Positions 44,963 through 54,768 of a DNA stretch of 64,000 nt are shown one piece after another. Under the pieces are notes generated by a model. It searched no databases. It had not been told where the DNA came from and worked only from the letters and a program-made list of their open reading frames with translations. Every line of letters starts with the position of its first letter. Position 1 is the stretch's first letter. This DNA is from Cryphonectria parasitica EP155. Taxonomy: Eukaryota; Ascomycota; Sordariomycetes; Diaporthales; Cryphonectriaceae. Where the stretch lies: contig NW_024468917.1 in the NCBI RefSeq assembly GCF_011745365.1, forward strand, positions 2,661,501-2,725,500, written 5' to 3'. Position numbers and translations under genes: made by a program.

Positions 44963-46802
44963 CTAAGCAGCTTCCCGTGACAGCGAGCGGCTGAGGCCAG
45001 CTTCAGCCCACCACTCGTCCGGGATGTCCTCACGCCGTGCAAGGGTGCGCACAATGCGCTGCATTGATTCCACATCACCCGGGATCTCGAGGTCGTCCTC
45101 GTCGTGCTGCAATTGCGTATGGGCAACGACATCTGCGTACGACCGCTCATAGCGCCGCAGCGTGTTCTCGCGCGACTCATCTTCTTCATCACCTTCTGTG
45201 TCCGTGTTGTCACCACCGGACTCGCAAGCATGATCTGGGTCAAAGACCGTCACCGTGGTCAAGGTCAGCGGCGCATGCTCGAGATACGGCTCGCTGAGGC
45301 CGGAGGACTCCTGCGCCGTTGTCGCCGCAGACGACGACATGGGTGCACTAGTGGATGCAAAGGACGTTCCGACGCTGGGCGTCTGAGGATCAGGGGTGAT
45401 GGAGCTGAGCAACGTATCCCAGACCCCGTCGTCTTCTGGGCTGAGGCTCCTGTCACGGTCACCCAGCCCATCCACTGCTGGCTGCTGCTGCTGTTGCTGC
45501 TGAGATGCATCATCAGTTGTAGGTGCTGAGCGTGCAGCACGGCTGGGCCTTGGTCGCCTCAGGCTAGTGAGACGTCTGTCCGGTCCGCGCAACTCAGCGG
45601 ACGCATCCCTGCCGGGCTGATGGCCTTCGCTAGCCCCAGCACTACCTTCAGGCTGTCGCGACGAAGACGACAAGAGAGCCCTAGGCATAAGCAATGAAGG
45701 CCCCTAAGACAGCGCGGTTAGCATGGATGCAAAATTTGATCTTCTGAAGGCATCTTGACGAACGGGCCGCTAAGGCACATTGGCGACGCCGGAGGGCATC
45801 GTACGTGTTTCCTCAGCGGACAGATCGGAGTGTCGACAGGTTCGGGAGATCAGATAGATCGGATCCGAGATTGTGAATGGAATCGCTTACTTGTACGAGC
45901 GCGGTGCTAGGGGTAGGCCAGTAGGTATTATACGGATCTGGCTGCAGAAGAGCAATCCCTCGCTCGCCTGGCGTGACCTCATCTGAGGCCTGGGAGGAAC
46001 GGCCACTTGTAGCCGCGTGCAACATGGCCATGTGCTCGCCATAAAGCCTGGCCGTCTCCTGGCTCACTCCACGGCGGACGGCGTCGTGCATGACATGGTG
46101 CACATCCTGCGTAGCAGAGGGAAGAGAAGGAATGGTGCTATCCCGTTCAGGGTGGAAATATGTTGAAGCATCGGCGAGAACAGCAGCCCGGCGGAGGGCG
46201 GCCCGCTGCGCGGCGTTTTGGTCGTCGGGCATGAGGTCGTACAACCATGAGGGAAAGGGCGGGTCAGCAGCCGGCGTGGCGCTGCGGGCAGGGCGCTGGT
46301 GGTGATGGTTGCGGTTGCGATATTGGTGGTAGGCGTGGAAGCGTGCGGCAGGCGTGTGGGAGTGTTCGACACCAGTAAAGAGGCGACGGCTTCGACGTAT
46401 GGTGGAGCGGGCGCGGGTGGGTGGATCTTTGGGAACCTTGGACTTGATGTCGGACTCGACGGGCGCGCGGTAGAGGCTATAGGGAAGGCGGAAGTGTCAA
46501 TAAGGTTTGCGAATGAGAAATGAACACAGTGTGGGGTTTGAAAACAGGTCCGCGAGGGGGTATCGACGGCCGGACGCGACCGTCGCGATGCAGGGGTGGG
46601 ACAATAGTATAGGTGATAGTCGCAGGGAGATGAATCGCGTGGCGACTCGATGCTGGGCTGACACGAGAGGCGCGCGCATTGATTTGGACTGGCGGCTGCT
46701 TGCTGGCTGCCGGGCCCAATGCCACGGGTCCAAGAACATGATGACGATAATGGCAACAACAAGACTGTCGGAAGAGGAAATCGAGACTTACGGCAGACCC
46801 AT
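44963..46802 (-). CDS. Fungal protein of unknown function (MGLPLYRAPVESD start)
   Basis: I do not recognise a named family. Three exons on the minus strand: 46802..46792 (11 nt), 46476..45891 and 45703..44963 (1338 nt, 445 aa). Intron 1 is 315 nt (GTAAGT...CTATAG, phase 2). Intron 2 is 187 nt (GTAAGC...CTTAG, branch GCTAAC, phase 0). The 11-nt first exon gives MGLP and joins LYRAPVESDIKSK, a neat N-terminus that supports the model. The protein is hydrophilic: an Arg/His-rich region near 30-75, SWLYDLMPDDQNAAQRAALRRAA, a poly-Gln/Ser low-complexity middle, an acidic TDTEGDEEDESREN patch, and a C-terminal block with RREDIPDEWWAEAGLSRSL that looks conserved-domain-like. No signal peptide or membrane segment. 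It lies divergent from FOL3. Confidence 0.75.
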
Positions 46803-47747
46803 GATGACAGCACAGTGTAGTGTCACGGTCGGACGCGATGATGAGGGGCCAAACAGAACAGGGAAAATGAACAAGCGTAGATACCCCCCCAACCTTGACA
46901 GGGCGCAAGAAAGACTCGGCAAGAATGACAAAGGCAGAAAAGGAATAACAAATGAAGGCAAGGCGACGCGACGCAGCGCAGCGTGTCAAACGACAATGAT
47001 TTCAATGAAGAACACTGTGCAGATGCAGCTGCTGGTCACCTTGCGATGAGGAGGGTTGCGCCGGCGTTGAAATTCACTGCGCGGCCGAGAACGAAGGATG
47101 GAGAGGAGAGGGTTGATGGAGAGGGTTTGGATGGAGAAAAAAAAAAAGGCGAGGGTTGAAGGGGAGGTGAAAGGGGGGTGGGAACTAAGTTGGCGGGCGA
47201 TGGGGAGTTGTCCTGTAGGAAGACGACAGATCCCAGCCTATTTCTTATTTCCGTGTGCAGGTCGATTGCGGCGCTACAATATTGTTAGCAGGTACTTTAC
47301 TTTTGCTTGACCCTTTGCACAAAGTAGAAGTATTCAGAATCGCAACCACTGCCTTTGTCCCCTTGAAGAGACCCTGACTGCCTGACTTACTGACCAGCCT
47401 GACCCTAGCACACCCCCCGTGCCCCCCCTGCGATTCTTATGCAGTGATTCCTAGCCACTAGAATCAGCGCCTATCACAAACTTCCCAGCAGCAAAGCATA
47501 CGATCCAGGGCTGTCGAGGCAACCTCCCAACCTCCTCTTACCCGTCTCGTCACCTGGTCTCCTCAACATCAGCATGTTTTTTGAAGTTGACAACAATATG
47601 ACTCACATGTGTCGCGTTTCACCGTGTCACTGCCCACGACTGGATGCTGCCACGGCCTGATTGAGGACGGCTTCTACCGAGCATCAAATTGTATCTCAAG
47701 ACAAAGTTTTTCTGCAGGGGGCCCGACTGAGGATCACCAACGCCATC
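46803..47747. other. Divergent promoter region of the orphan gene and FOL3
   Basis: This 945-bp shared upstream region contains an A11 run near 47139 and a C-rich patch near 47411-47430. No further gene seen. Confidence 0.6.
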
Positions 47748-48989
47748 ATGATCGAACTCGGCCTATTCCGCATTACTCGCCTCCTCCAGCATACCCCCCA
47801 GACCTGGAAGGCCATCCACGTCGCCGGCACCAATGGGAAAGGCTCGACATGCGCCTACCTCTCTGCTATGATACATGCCGCCGGGAGGTCGTGTGGGAGA
47901 TTCAACTCGCCCCACTTCATCGACCGGTGGGACTGTGTTACCATCAACGAGAAGCCCGTGTCAGAAAAACTCTTCCTAGACGCAGAGAGACTAGTCAAGG
48001 AGAGAGATGAGAAGGAGCAGATCGGGGCCTCCGAGTTCGAGCTGCTCACCGCCACCGCCTTTGAGATTCTCAACAGCGCAGATGTGGAGTTTGGCGTAAT
48101 CGAGGTCGGGATGGGCGGTGCTCTGGATGCCACCAACGCCCTCAAGCACAAGGCGGTCACGGTCATTACCAAGATCGGCCTAGACCACCAGTTCATCCTC
48201 GGCAATACCATTGAGGAAATTGCTGTCCAGAAGGCCGGCATCATGCGGGGCGAGGTCCCTTGTGTCGTGGACGAGAGCAACCAGCCCTCTGTGCTGCGTG
48301 CCATTGAGGAGCATGCGAAGGCCGCGGGGGCCCGCATCGTCTACGCGTCTCCATCACCAGCGGAGGCGGCGCTGTTGGCCTCGGAGGGCTTCGAGCCTCA
48401 TCAAGCCCAGAATCTCGTGAGTGCCCTCCAAGCTTACCACCTGGCCTGTCCAAAGGAGCAGTCTACTTCGCTCGGAGAGATCCTCCTCACTGCCAAGCAA
48501 GCCCACATTCCAGGGCGGCTGCAGAGATTCGATGGGGATGGGACCAAGATGCTTCTCGATGGTGCACATAATGTACAGTCGGCAGAGGTGCTGGCGCACT
48601 ACGTAAACCGTCAGATGCGCGGCGATGATGGACAACAGCCTGTGACCTGGGTGCTCGCAGCCTCTGCAGGGAAAGATGTCAGTGGAATACTGGAGGTCCT
48701 GATCAGGCCGAGTGACCTCGTTACTGCCGTGCGGTTTGGACCGGTTGCTGGCATGCCGTGGGTGAGGCCGCAAGATCCAAAGAATATTATGGCTGTCGCG
48801 GCAAGATTTGGAGCCACGACTTTCGAAAGTGAGGATGATTCCCAGGACAATATAGGAAAAGTAGTGCTGGAGGCAGCGCCCTGCAAAGGGCAGCCTGTGG
48901 TGGTAGCTGGAAGCTTGTATCTGGTCTCTGACCTGTTGCGGTACATGCGCAGTAGAGACTTAAATTCGAGCCCTCCCCCTCCAACTTGA
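47748..48989 (+). CDS. FOL3: Dihydrofolate synthase (folylpolyglutamate synthase family)
   Basis: Mur-ligase-fold enzyme that joins glutamate to dihydropteroate in folate synthesis. Single exon, 413 aa, with ATG at 47748 giving the typical start MIELGLFRITRLLQHT; the frame is open upstream but not family-like. ATP-binding loop HVAGTNGKGSTCAYLSAM (about 25-42). FNSPHFIDRWDCVTIN is characteristic of the dihydrofolate synthase branch. EVGMGGALDATNAL, ITKIGLDH and KAGIMRGEVP follow. The C-terminal domain contains LDGAHN. Cytosolic in yeast. It is divergent from the orphan gene at 44963-46802 and followed 220 nt later by the co-oriented DUF218 gene. Confidence 0.93.
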   Translation: MIELGLFRITRLLQHTPQTWKAIHVAGTNGKGSTCAYLSAMIHAAGRSCGRFNSPHFIDRWDCVTINEKPVSEKLFLDAERLVKERDEKEQIGASEFELLTATAFEILNSADVEFGVIEVGMGGALDATNALKHKAVTVITKIGLDHQFILGNTIEEIAVQKAGIMRGEVPCVVDESNQPSVLRAIEEHAKAAGARIVYASPSPAEAALLASEGFEPHQAQNLVSALQAYHLACPKEQSTSLGEILLTAKQAHIPGRLQRFDGDGTKMLLDGAHNVQSAEVLAHYVNRQMRGDDGQQPVTWVLAASAGKDVSGILEVLIRPSDLVTAVRFGPVAGMPWVRPQDPKNIMAVAARFGATTFESEDDSQDNIGKVVLEAAPCKGQPVVVAGSLYLVSDLLRYMRSRDLNSSPPPPT

Positions 48990-49209
48990 AAAGAGGAAAA
49001 AAAAAAAAAGAACGAAGGAAGTTAAATTATCTACATAATATATATTCTTACTCGTATACCTCTACCTCAAACTTCCCTGTCACATGGTGTGACGTGATTG
49101 GTCACCTTTCTCAAACATCCTTTTGCAAGCAATTTCCGAGCGTCCAATCTGCAGTTTACGACGACTTGTCGAGTCTGCGTATTGCTCACGGCTTGGAATG
49201 TGAAAATCC

Positions 49210-50139
49210 ATGGAGGCCCCCAACCACCTGATCATTGTCTGCTGCCATGCAATCTGGGCTGGAGGCCCTACCAAAGGCCAGGATGAGTCTGAGTGGATTA
49301 TCGAAAGCTGGAAAAAGGGCGAAACGCCTACGTACACGGAACACATCAAAGCTGGCCTACGAGCGTTGCGCGACGATGACCGATCCGTGCTGATATTCTC
49401 AGGGTGTGTGAACTAAACCCCATACTCGGAAACAAGAGAATCCCTTCTCCTCTTTTCTCTTTGCTCACAGGTTCCAAGAGGCCCCACTGTCTCGAAAACA
49501 TCCCTCTCAGAAGGTCGTAGTTATGCAGACCTTGCCGCCGCCAACTCATACTGGGACATCCTCCCAATCACACTCGAATCCAACCCACCACCAGCTTCTT
49601 CTTCTTCTTCTTCTTCTTCTTCTTCTTCTTCTTCTTCTTCTACGCATGCACTTTCCCGCATCTCACTTTCCCACCCACGTATCCTGGTAGAAGAACGCGC
49701 CCTCGACTCATACCAGAACATCCTGTTCAGCCTCATCCACTTCTGGCGGTCGTGCGGCGACCACTACGCACACTGGCCCACGCACCTCACCATCGTCAGC
49801 CACGCGTTCAAGAGGCGGCGTCTCGTTTCCGCACACTGTGCCGCGCTGGGGTTCCCGCTGGAGAGGGTGAGGTTCGTTGGGATCAATCCGCCTGGCGTGC
49901 CCGAGGTGGTGGAGAACGAGGAGCGGGCGGTGGAGGAATGGCTGCGGGATCCGCAGGGCCAGTCGGCGGGGCTGAAGGGGAAGAGGCATAGGCGGAACCC
50001 GTGGAGGGTGTCGCAGGCGTTGTTCTTGGATGAGGACGAGAGGAGGAAGAGTGGGATTGGAACGGAGGTTGTGGATGATGGAGAGGAGGAAGTACTGGTC
50101 GACGGGGAAGTGAGGCCATGGGGAGGCTTGGAAGGATAG
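49210..50139 (+). CDS. DUF218-type protein with poly-Ser insert
   Basis: Conserved fungal protein resembling the DUF218 family; biochemical role unknown. Two exons: 49210..49403 and 49479..50139 (855 nt, 284 aa). The intron is 75 nt, phase 2, donor GTGTGT, acceptor CCAAG. The acceptor was chosen because it rebuilds FSGGPTVSKTSLSEGRSYAD, the family core; the upstream CACAG at 49466-49470 would break the frame. The N-terminus HLIIVCCHAIWAGGP is typical. RALDSYQNILFSLIHFW, TIVSHAFKRRR and VRFVGINPP follow. A TTC/TCT trinucleotide tract (49595-49641) codes about 16 serines between TLESNPPPA and THALSRISL. The C-terminus WRVSQALFLDEDERRKSG is acidic. Confidence 0.85.
49595..49641. repeat. (TTC)n/(TCT)n coding microsatellite (poly-Ser)
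   Basis: About 16 trinucleotide units inside exon 2 of the DUF218-type gene. Confidence 0.9.
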
Positions 50140-50294
50140 CATTGGGTGAGATGGAAACGAGAGGCATCTCTTTCTCCCTCTCTCTCTCTGTTCTGTCTTG
50201 ACTACTGTAGTAGAATAAGAGCATCTTCTTTTCAATCTGCTCTCGGTGAATCATCCAGGGCGTATGGTGTAAGCCGCTCCCCCCTCGAAATCTT

Positions 50295-51426
50295 TCAAAT
50301 CCTAGATCCCACCGGCCCTGTCTCAGCACCGTTCACAACCTCACACACAAACCTCACCGCGTCCACGACCATCTCGTCACTACACTCATGGCCTCGTCCC
50401 GGATAGATACGATTGTCCACGCTCAGCCCAGAGTCCCTGTACCACGTCTGTGCCGCGTTCACAAAGAAGTTGGTAAACGGCTCGGAGCACCGCCAGGGGA
50501 CCAACTTGTCATCCCCACCGGTGCACAGCAGGAACTTCTTGCCCTTCACATGCCTGTCCAGCACCCTCCGCACCTGGGCCTGCTTCTCCTCCGGGAGCGG
50601 AGACTCCACGACGACATCTTGGGTGCCAAACACGATCCCCTTGGGGTCGTACTGCGCACACTGGGCCACCAGGGCGGGCGGGAAGTCCTTGCTGCCGAGG
50701 AACCCGCCGGCGTCGTACGTCGACAGCTTGGACAGGCGCGCGCGGTCGGTCATGAGGAGCTGGTAGTCGGGACAGCCGATGATGCTCACGCCCGCGGTGA
50801 CCCTGGGCTCGGCGAACAGGGTCTGCCAGGTGGAGTGGCCGCCCAGCGACACGCCGAGGCACAGGTGCTGGTCGAACTCGGGCTGCCGCGGCGCGGCTTC
50901 GAGGAAGAGGTACCCGGGCAGGGCGTCGATGAGGAGCCGCGTGTCGACGACCGTGCCGTTGACCACGCCAAACATGTCCTGGGCGTGGTGGGTGTTGCCT
51001 TCCCTCCAGGCCAGGTTGGCGAGGTGGTGGACCTCGCGGGAGCCGTGGTTGCGCTGGTCTGCCCGGCGTGGTCAGCGAGAAGAAGAGAAAGAAGAAGAAG
51101 AAGAAGAAGAAGAAGAAGAAGAAGAAGAAGAAGGAGTAGGACAGCAACATACCAAAAGCAACTGCTAGCAAGCCGCGTGTGGACCCGGCAGGCCTGGTCT
51201 TGTTGTACTCGCCCACAGTGCGCTTGGCCATGGGAGCCATGCGTCCTCTGTCGCCCAGCCGAGGGTTGTGAAGCCATAGCACCGAGACGTGCGTCAGTGA
51301 CGAGGGAACCTCCTCCAAGCCGTACACATCGACAACAATACCGGTGATGGCGAGGGTTATGACGGAGACGGCAGGTGGTTCTGACAGGCCGGCCATGGGG
51401 TTGGGAGTCTCGGAGGAGGACGACAT
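50295..51426 (-). CDS. Alpha/beta hydrolase, conserved fungal family
   Basis: Putative serine hydrolase/esterase; substrate unknown. Two exons on the minus strand, 51426..51153 and 51058..50295 (1038 nt, 345 aa). The intron is 94 nt, phase 1 (GTATGT...GGGCAG), and filled by a (GAA)n tract. Splicing gives LLAVAFDQRNHGSREVHHLA. The nucleophile elbow is GVSLGGH in LCLGVSLGGHSTW. CTGGDDKLVPW holds the likely acid residue, and YPGRGHECSDEMV the catalytic His. No signal peptide with this start (MSSSSETPNPM). A possible extra 5' exon, 51766..51562, could be joined by an intron to an acceptor before 51452 and would add about 77 residues in frame. It runs tail-to-tail with the DUF218 gene (156-bp spacer). 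Confidence 0.85.
51091..51133. repeat. (GAA)n/(TTC)n tract filling an intron
   Basis: On the coding (minus) strand of the alpha/beta hydrolase gene it reads as a polypyrimidine TTC run between donor and acceptor. Confidence 0.9.
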
Positions 51427-53112
51427 GGTCCGCAGCTGGTCCAGTCCGATTCTGACCTGGGTGGTGAGTCGAGAGGGGGACAGGAAGAACAAGAAGAAGG
51501 GGTGCAGCTTGGGAAACAAGAAGAGGAGACAGGGAGATAGAGAGCGGCCGGTGAACTCACGAGTGGCTTGATAAAAAGTCCAGATATGAATCCAGCTGGA
51601 AGTTTGGTGTCGTGCTGGCGATGTCTGCTCGGTGGTTGATCCCCGGCGGGTCAATCCCGAGGACTGGGCCAGGATCTGGAGCCGGACCCGGAGCCGATGC
51701 CGCATTCGGCTCCGAGCCTTGGCCATATGTGTCGTGGCCGAAGTCTAGCCTTCCTTCTTCAGACATCTTCTTTAAGTCCAGGAGTCGACAGGAAGGATGC
51801 TGAGAAGGGACCATGGGATGCATTAAAATAATAGACTCCATAAGTTAGAGATAAAGGCGAGGTGCCTCAACGTGACCTCCTGGTGCAAAAGGCAGTACGT
51901 ATGTTATGTCTCTCTCCCCCCTCTCCCTCTTGCTCGTGCTTTTCCCTTCTCGTCCTTGGTTTTGGTTGGATTAGACAGGCAGGCTGTGTGTGTGAACCAC
52001 ACATCTTCTTTTTTTTTTCTTCCTTGGGTCCCTTGTGCCGTTTCAAGAGCCTCAACTATATACAAATAAGTTTCATGCCCAACCATCAGACGACTCTCCC
52101 GGCCCGGCTGATTTATTTTTTTCCTTCGGAAACACATGGGAGGGAACTTCGCAAGCTAGGTCCTATAACATCATAGTGCGTGTCACGCTGGGCGCGCGCC
52201 TTAAGGAGTAGGCGCGCGCTCCCGGGATATCCACATCCAACTGCTTCCAAAAGAGCCCCCCTTCCCCTCGCTTTCCCATTGCTCCCCTGATCTACGCCCC
52301 AGTGAACTTACTTGGGCAAAATAAACGTCACATGCGTATAAGCTCAGGTGCCAAACTTTCCTTCAACAACATCACCTCGTTGGGGCCTCCCCCGCCCCCT
52401 CTTGGCTCTTTCTTGGCTGCTCTTGGCCGCTGGACTGACTGGCCACTCTCCTTCCTTTTTTCCTTCTATCTGCAGAACCTTCATTGGTACGGTGCATTCG
52501 GGTCTCGGCAAGGTCACCCTAGAGTAGGCGAGACCTGTCATCTCTGACAAATTCCAGCTTTCCAAACGACGTTTTATACGGAAGTCCACGTCTCAAACCT
52601 TGACCGCTGGCCGAAAGGCAATAGTTCTGTCTTATCATTTCCACTCTGATCGTATCCATGCGTGCCGTGCCCTCTTCGCCATCCTTTCTCTTTTTCTTCC
52701 TCTTTTTTCGGGGCTGCCTAATGATACACCATGCTAAACAAGAAACAACAAGTCCCCATCAAGCTCTATAAAGTCCACAAGAGCAGTGGAGCGAACCGAG
52801 CAATTTTGGCAGGAGGAAAGTGGATGGTTGACGTGAGACAATCGTCGTAACCCGTCCCGCCCGCGCAACCGCCTGAATCGCGCAGCCAGCGCCCCCCTAA
52901 AAAAGAACAAAAAAACAATTCAATGGAACAAACTTCTTTTTGGCCCGTCGCAGGGTTGGTGTGGCTCATCGCAGGTAGGGTTGGCGCCAACAGACTTGCT
53001 CTTGAGTCGGTCACCGAACCAAGTCATGCACCCAACCCAGCCTTGCCAGACCAACAAAATGGCATTATGAGCTCCCTGCCCACACATGCTTTCAACAAGC
53101 GCCTTCACCGGC
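51427..53112. other. Upstream region of the hydrolase; no separate gene
   Basis: It contains the candidate upstream exon (51562-51766), T-rich stretches near 52010, and two GC-palindromic boxes at 52191-52200 and 52211-52220. The right end abuts the tRNA gene. Confidence 0.55.
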
Positions 53113-53204
53113 GCCCGGCTAGCTCAATCGGTAGAGCGTGAGACTCTTACAGAGTTTCCGATTCTGAAATCTCAAGGTTGTGGGTTCGACCCCCACGTCG
53201 GGCT
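53113..53204 (+). tRNA. tRNA-Lys(CUU) with 19-nt intron
   Basis: The acceptor stem GCCCGGC (53113-53119) pairs with GTCGGGC (53197-53203), with one G-T wobble. D-arm AGCTCAATCGGTAGAGC. The anticodon stem TGAGA/TCTCA encloses loop C-U-C-U-U-A-A with anticodon CTT at 53146-53148. An intron of about 19 nt (53150-53168) sits after position 37, the canonical site. T-arm GTGGG-TTCGACC-CCCAC. The mature length is 73 nt. The match to the tRNA-Lys(CUU) consensus is strong. Confidence 0.95.
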
Positions 53205-54768
53205 CAATTCCCGTCGATACTTCGATTCTCTTTTTGTGTTTGTTCTCTCCTTTTGTTCTTTTTGTCTTCGGGACCCCCGATTGCCTCTCGTTGATAGCCT
53301 CGTCTTGTCTAATCTTTTGTTTATTTTCTCCTTGTTGCTCATTTCTTTCTTGGTTTACTTTTGTTACGAATATGGTTCAGTTTTTCTAATGGCCTGTTCT
53401 TGTCATGTTAAAGGAATACAACTTGTACAGGCGCGCATTCACGGGCGCTTCTCTTTCACACCAGACTCGGCTCCTGATGATCTTCTGCCCTGGTTTGTTC
53501 GTTCCACCTTTCTCCCCTTGTCTTTTCTTTCCCTGTTTTTGATTGAGTTGGAATAAGAAAACTTACCAACCACAAAAACCATCCCTTTGCTGAGTTCAAG
53601 CCCCCCCCCCCCGGCCTCCTACACATCTCACCGACTTTAAATTTCCGTTCCCCTTTTTTCAATGCAGGCTTCATGGAGTCACGAGCGGTACGGCGGACTC
53701 CCCAGTGGGCTGATGCAGTATTTGGGGCTCACCATATTACACCACATCACAAGGCCAAGGCACAATGGGATGGGCATGACCATCGTGACAACACGAGGCG
53801 TAAACACCAAAGGGAACTGGGTGGGAACTGTAAGACGATGCGGTAAGAAGTGTAGTATTTGTCGGCTTATTGACAACCTGCAGCTGATCGACGCCCGCCG
53901 CAGAGGCAGGGCGGAATTCGCTAAATGATTTTCACGTCATACCTACCAAGCACTTAATTACCAGGTACTTCTCGAGCACAAGTTGGGAGGGTGCCAGTCG
54001 ATATAATTCAGGTATCCAGATCCTATCAAAAAGATATATGGAGACATCTATAAATACTAGCATTCACCGACTGGCCGAGCTTCTGCTTCCTTCGGAACCT
54101 CCTTTTTTGTTGTACCACCATGTAAATACATACATGCACATATATAAAAATATATAGATATATGTATATAACCAGGGCAGATTTGGTAAATAGACAAGCC
54201 ACAAACGAACGCAACGCCCACGAGAAAAGACCAAGTGCGATAGCGCAGGAGCATTGTCGCCAGCCAGTTCCCGTGTCAGACGATAACGCCGTCTCAGCGA
54301 TGGCGTAGAAGCACTGTCGCTGTCGAAGTGGCGAGGACGGGCCGGTGTAGTCATGTAAGGCCGTCAAGGTTGGAACCTTCGCGCAGACAGCGTAATCCGA
54401 ACACGGATGGGGTATCACTGAAATAACAAATCAAGAACGCCAAGGGAAGAAAAGAAAAAAGGAACAATAACCCAAAGAATGGGACATCAACCACCCCATC
54501 ATCTCGTAATCACGCGCGAAGGATGCCAGTAGGCAACTAGCACGTCCTTTGCTTAGTGACCAGAGAAGCGAGGCTTTGATGTAAGTTAGAAGGATAAGTT
54601 TGGGTGTACGTGTCGTTAGACCGAGGCGGGAGGAATGGGGGTCGTGGCGTTGAGGGGACCAACTTGTCGTGGTTGAATAATCGCATCCAGCCGTGGCTCT
54701 GGGATCACACCGCTTTTTCCCAAGAGACACTGCATGTTGGCTTGAACGGAGGGAAGATGGGAGAAGAT
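53205..54768. other. Spacer between tRNA and transporter
   Basis: C12 run near 53600 and AT-rich TATA-type repeats at 54140-54175. No supported gene. Confidence 0.6.
53231..53235 (+). terminator. Pol III terminator of the tRNA gene
   Basis: TTTTT on the coding strand 27 nt after the tRNA 3' end. Confidence 0.7.
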
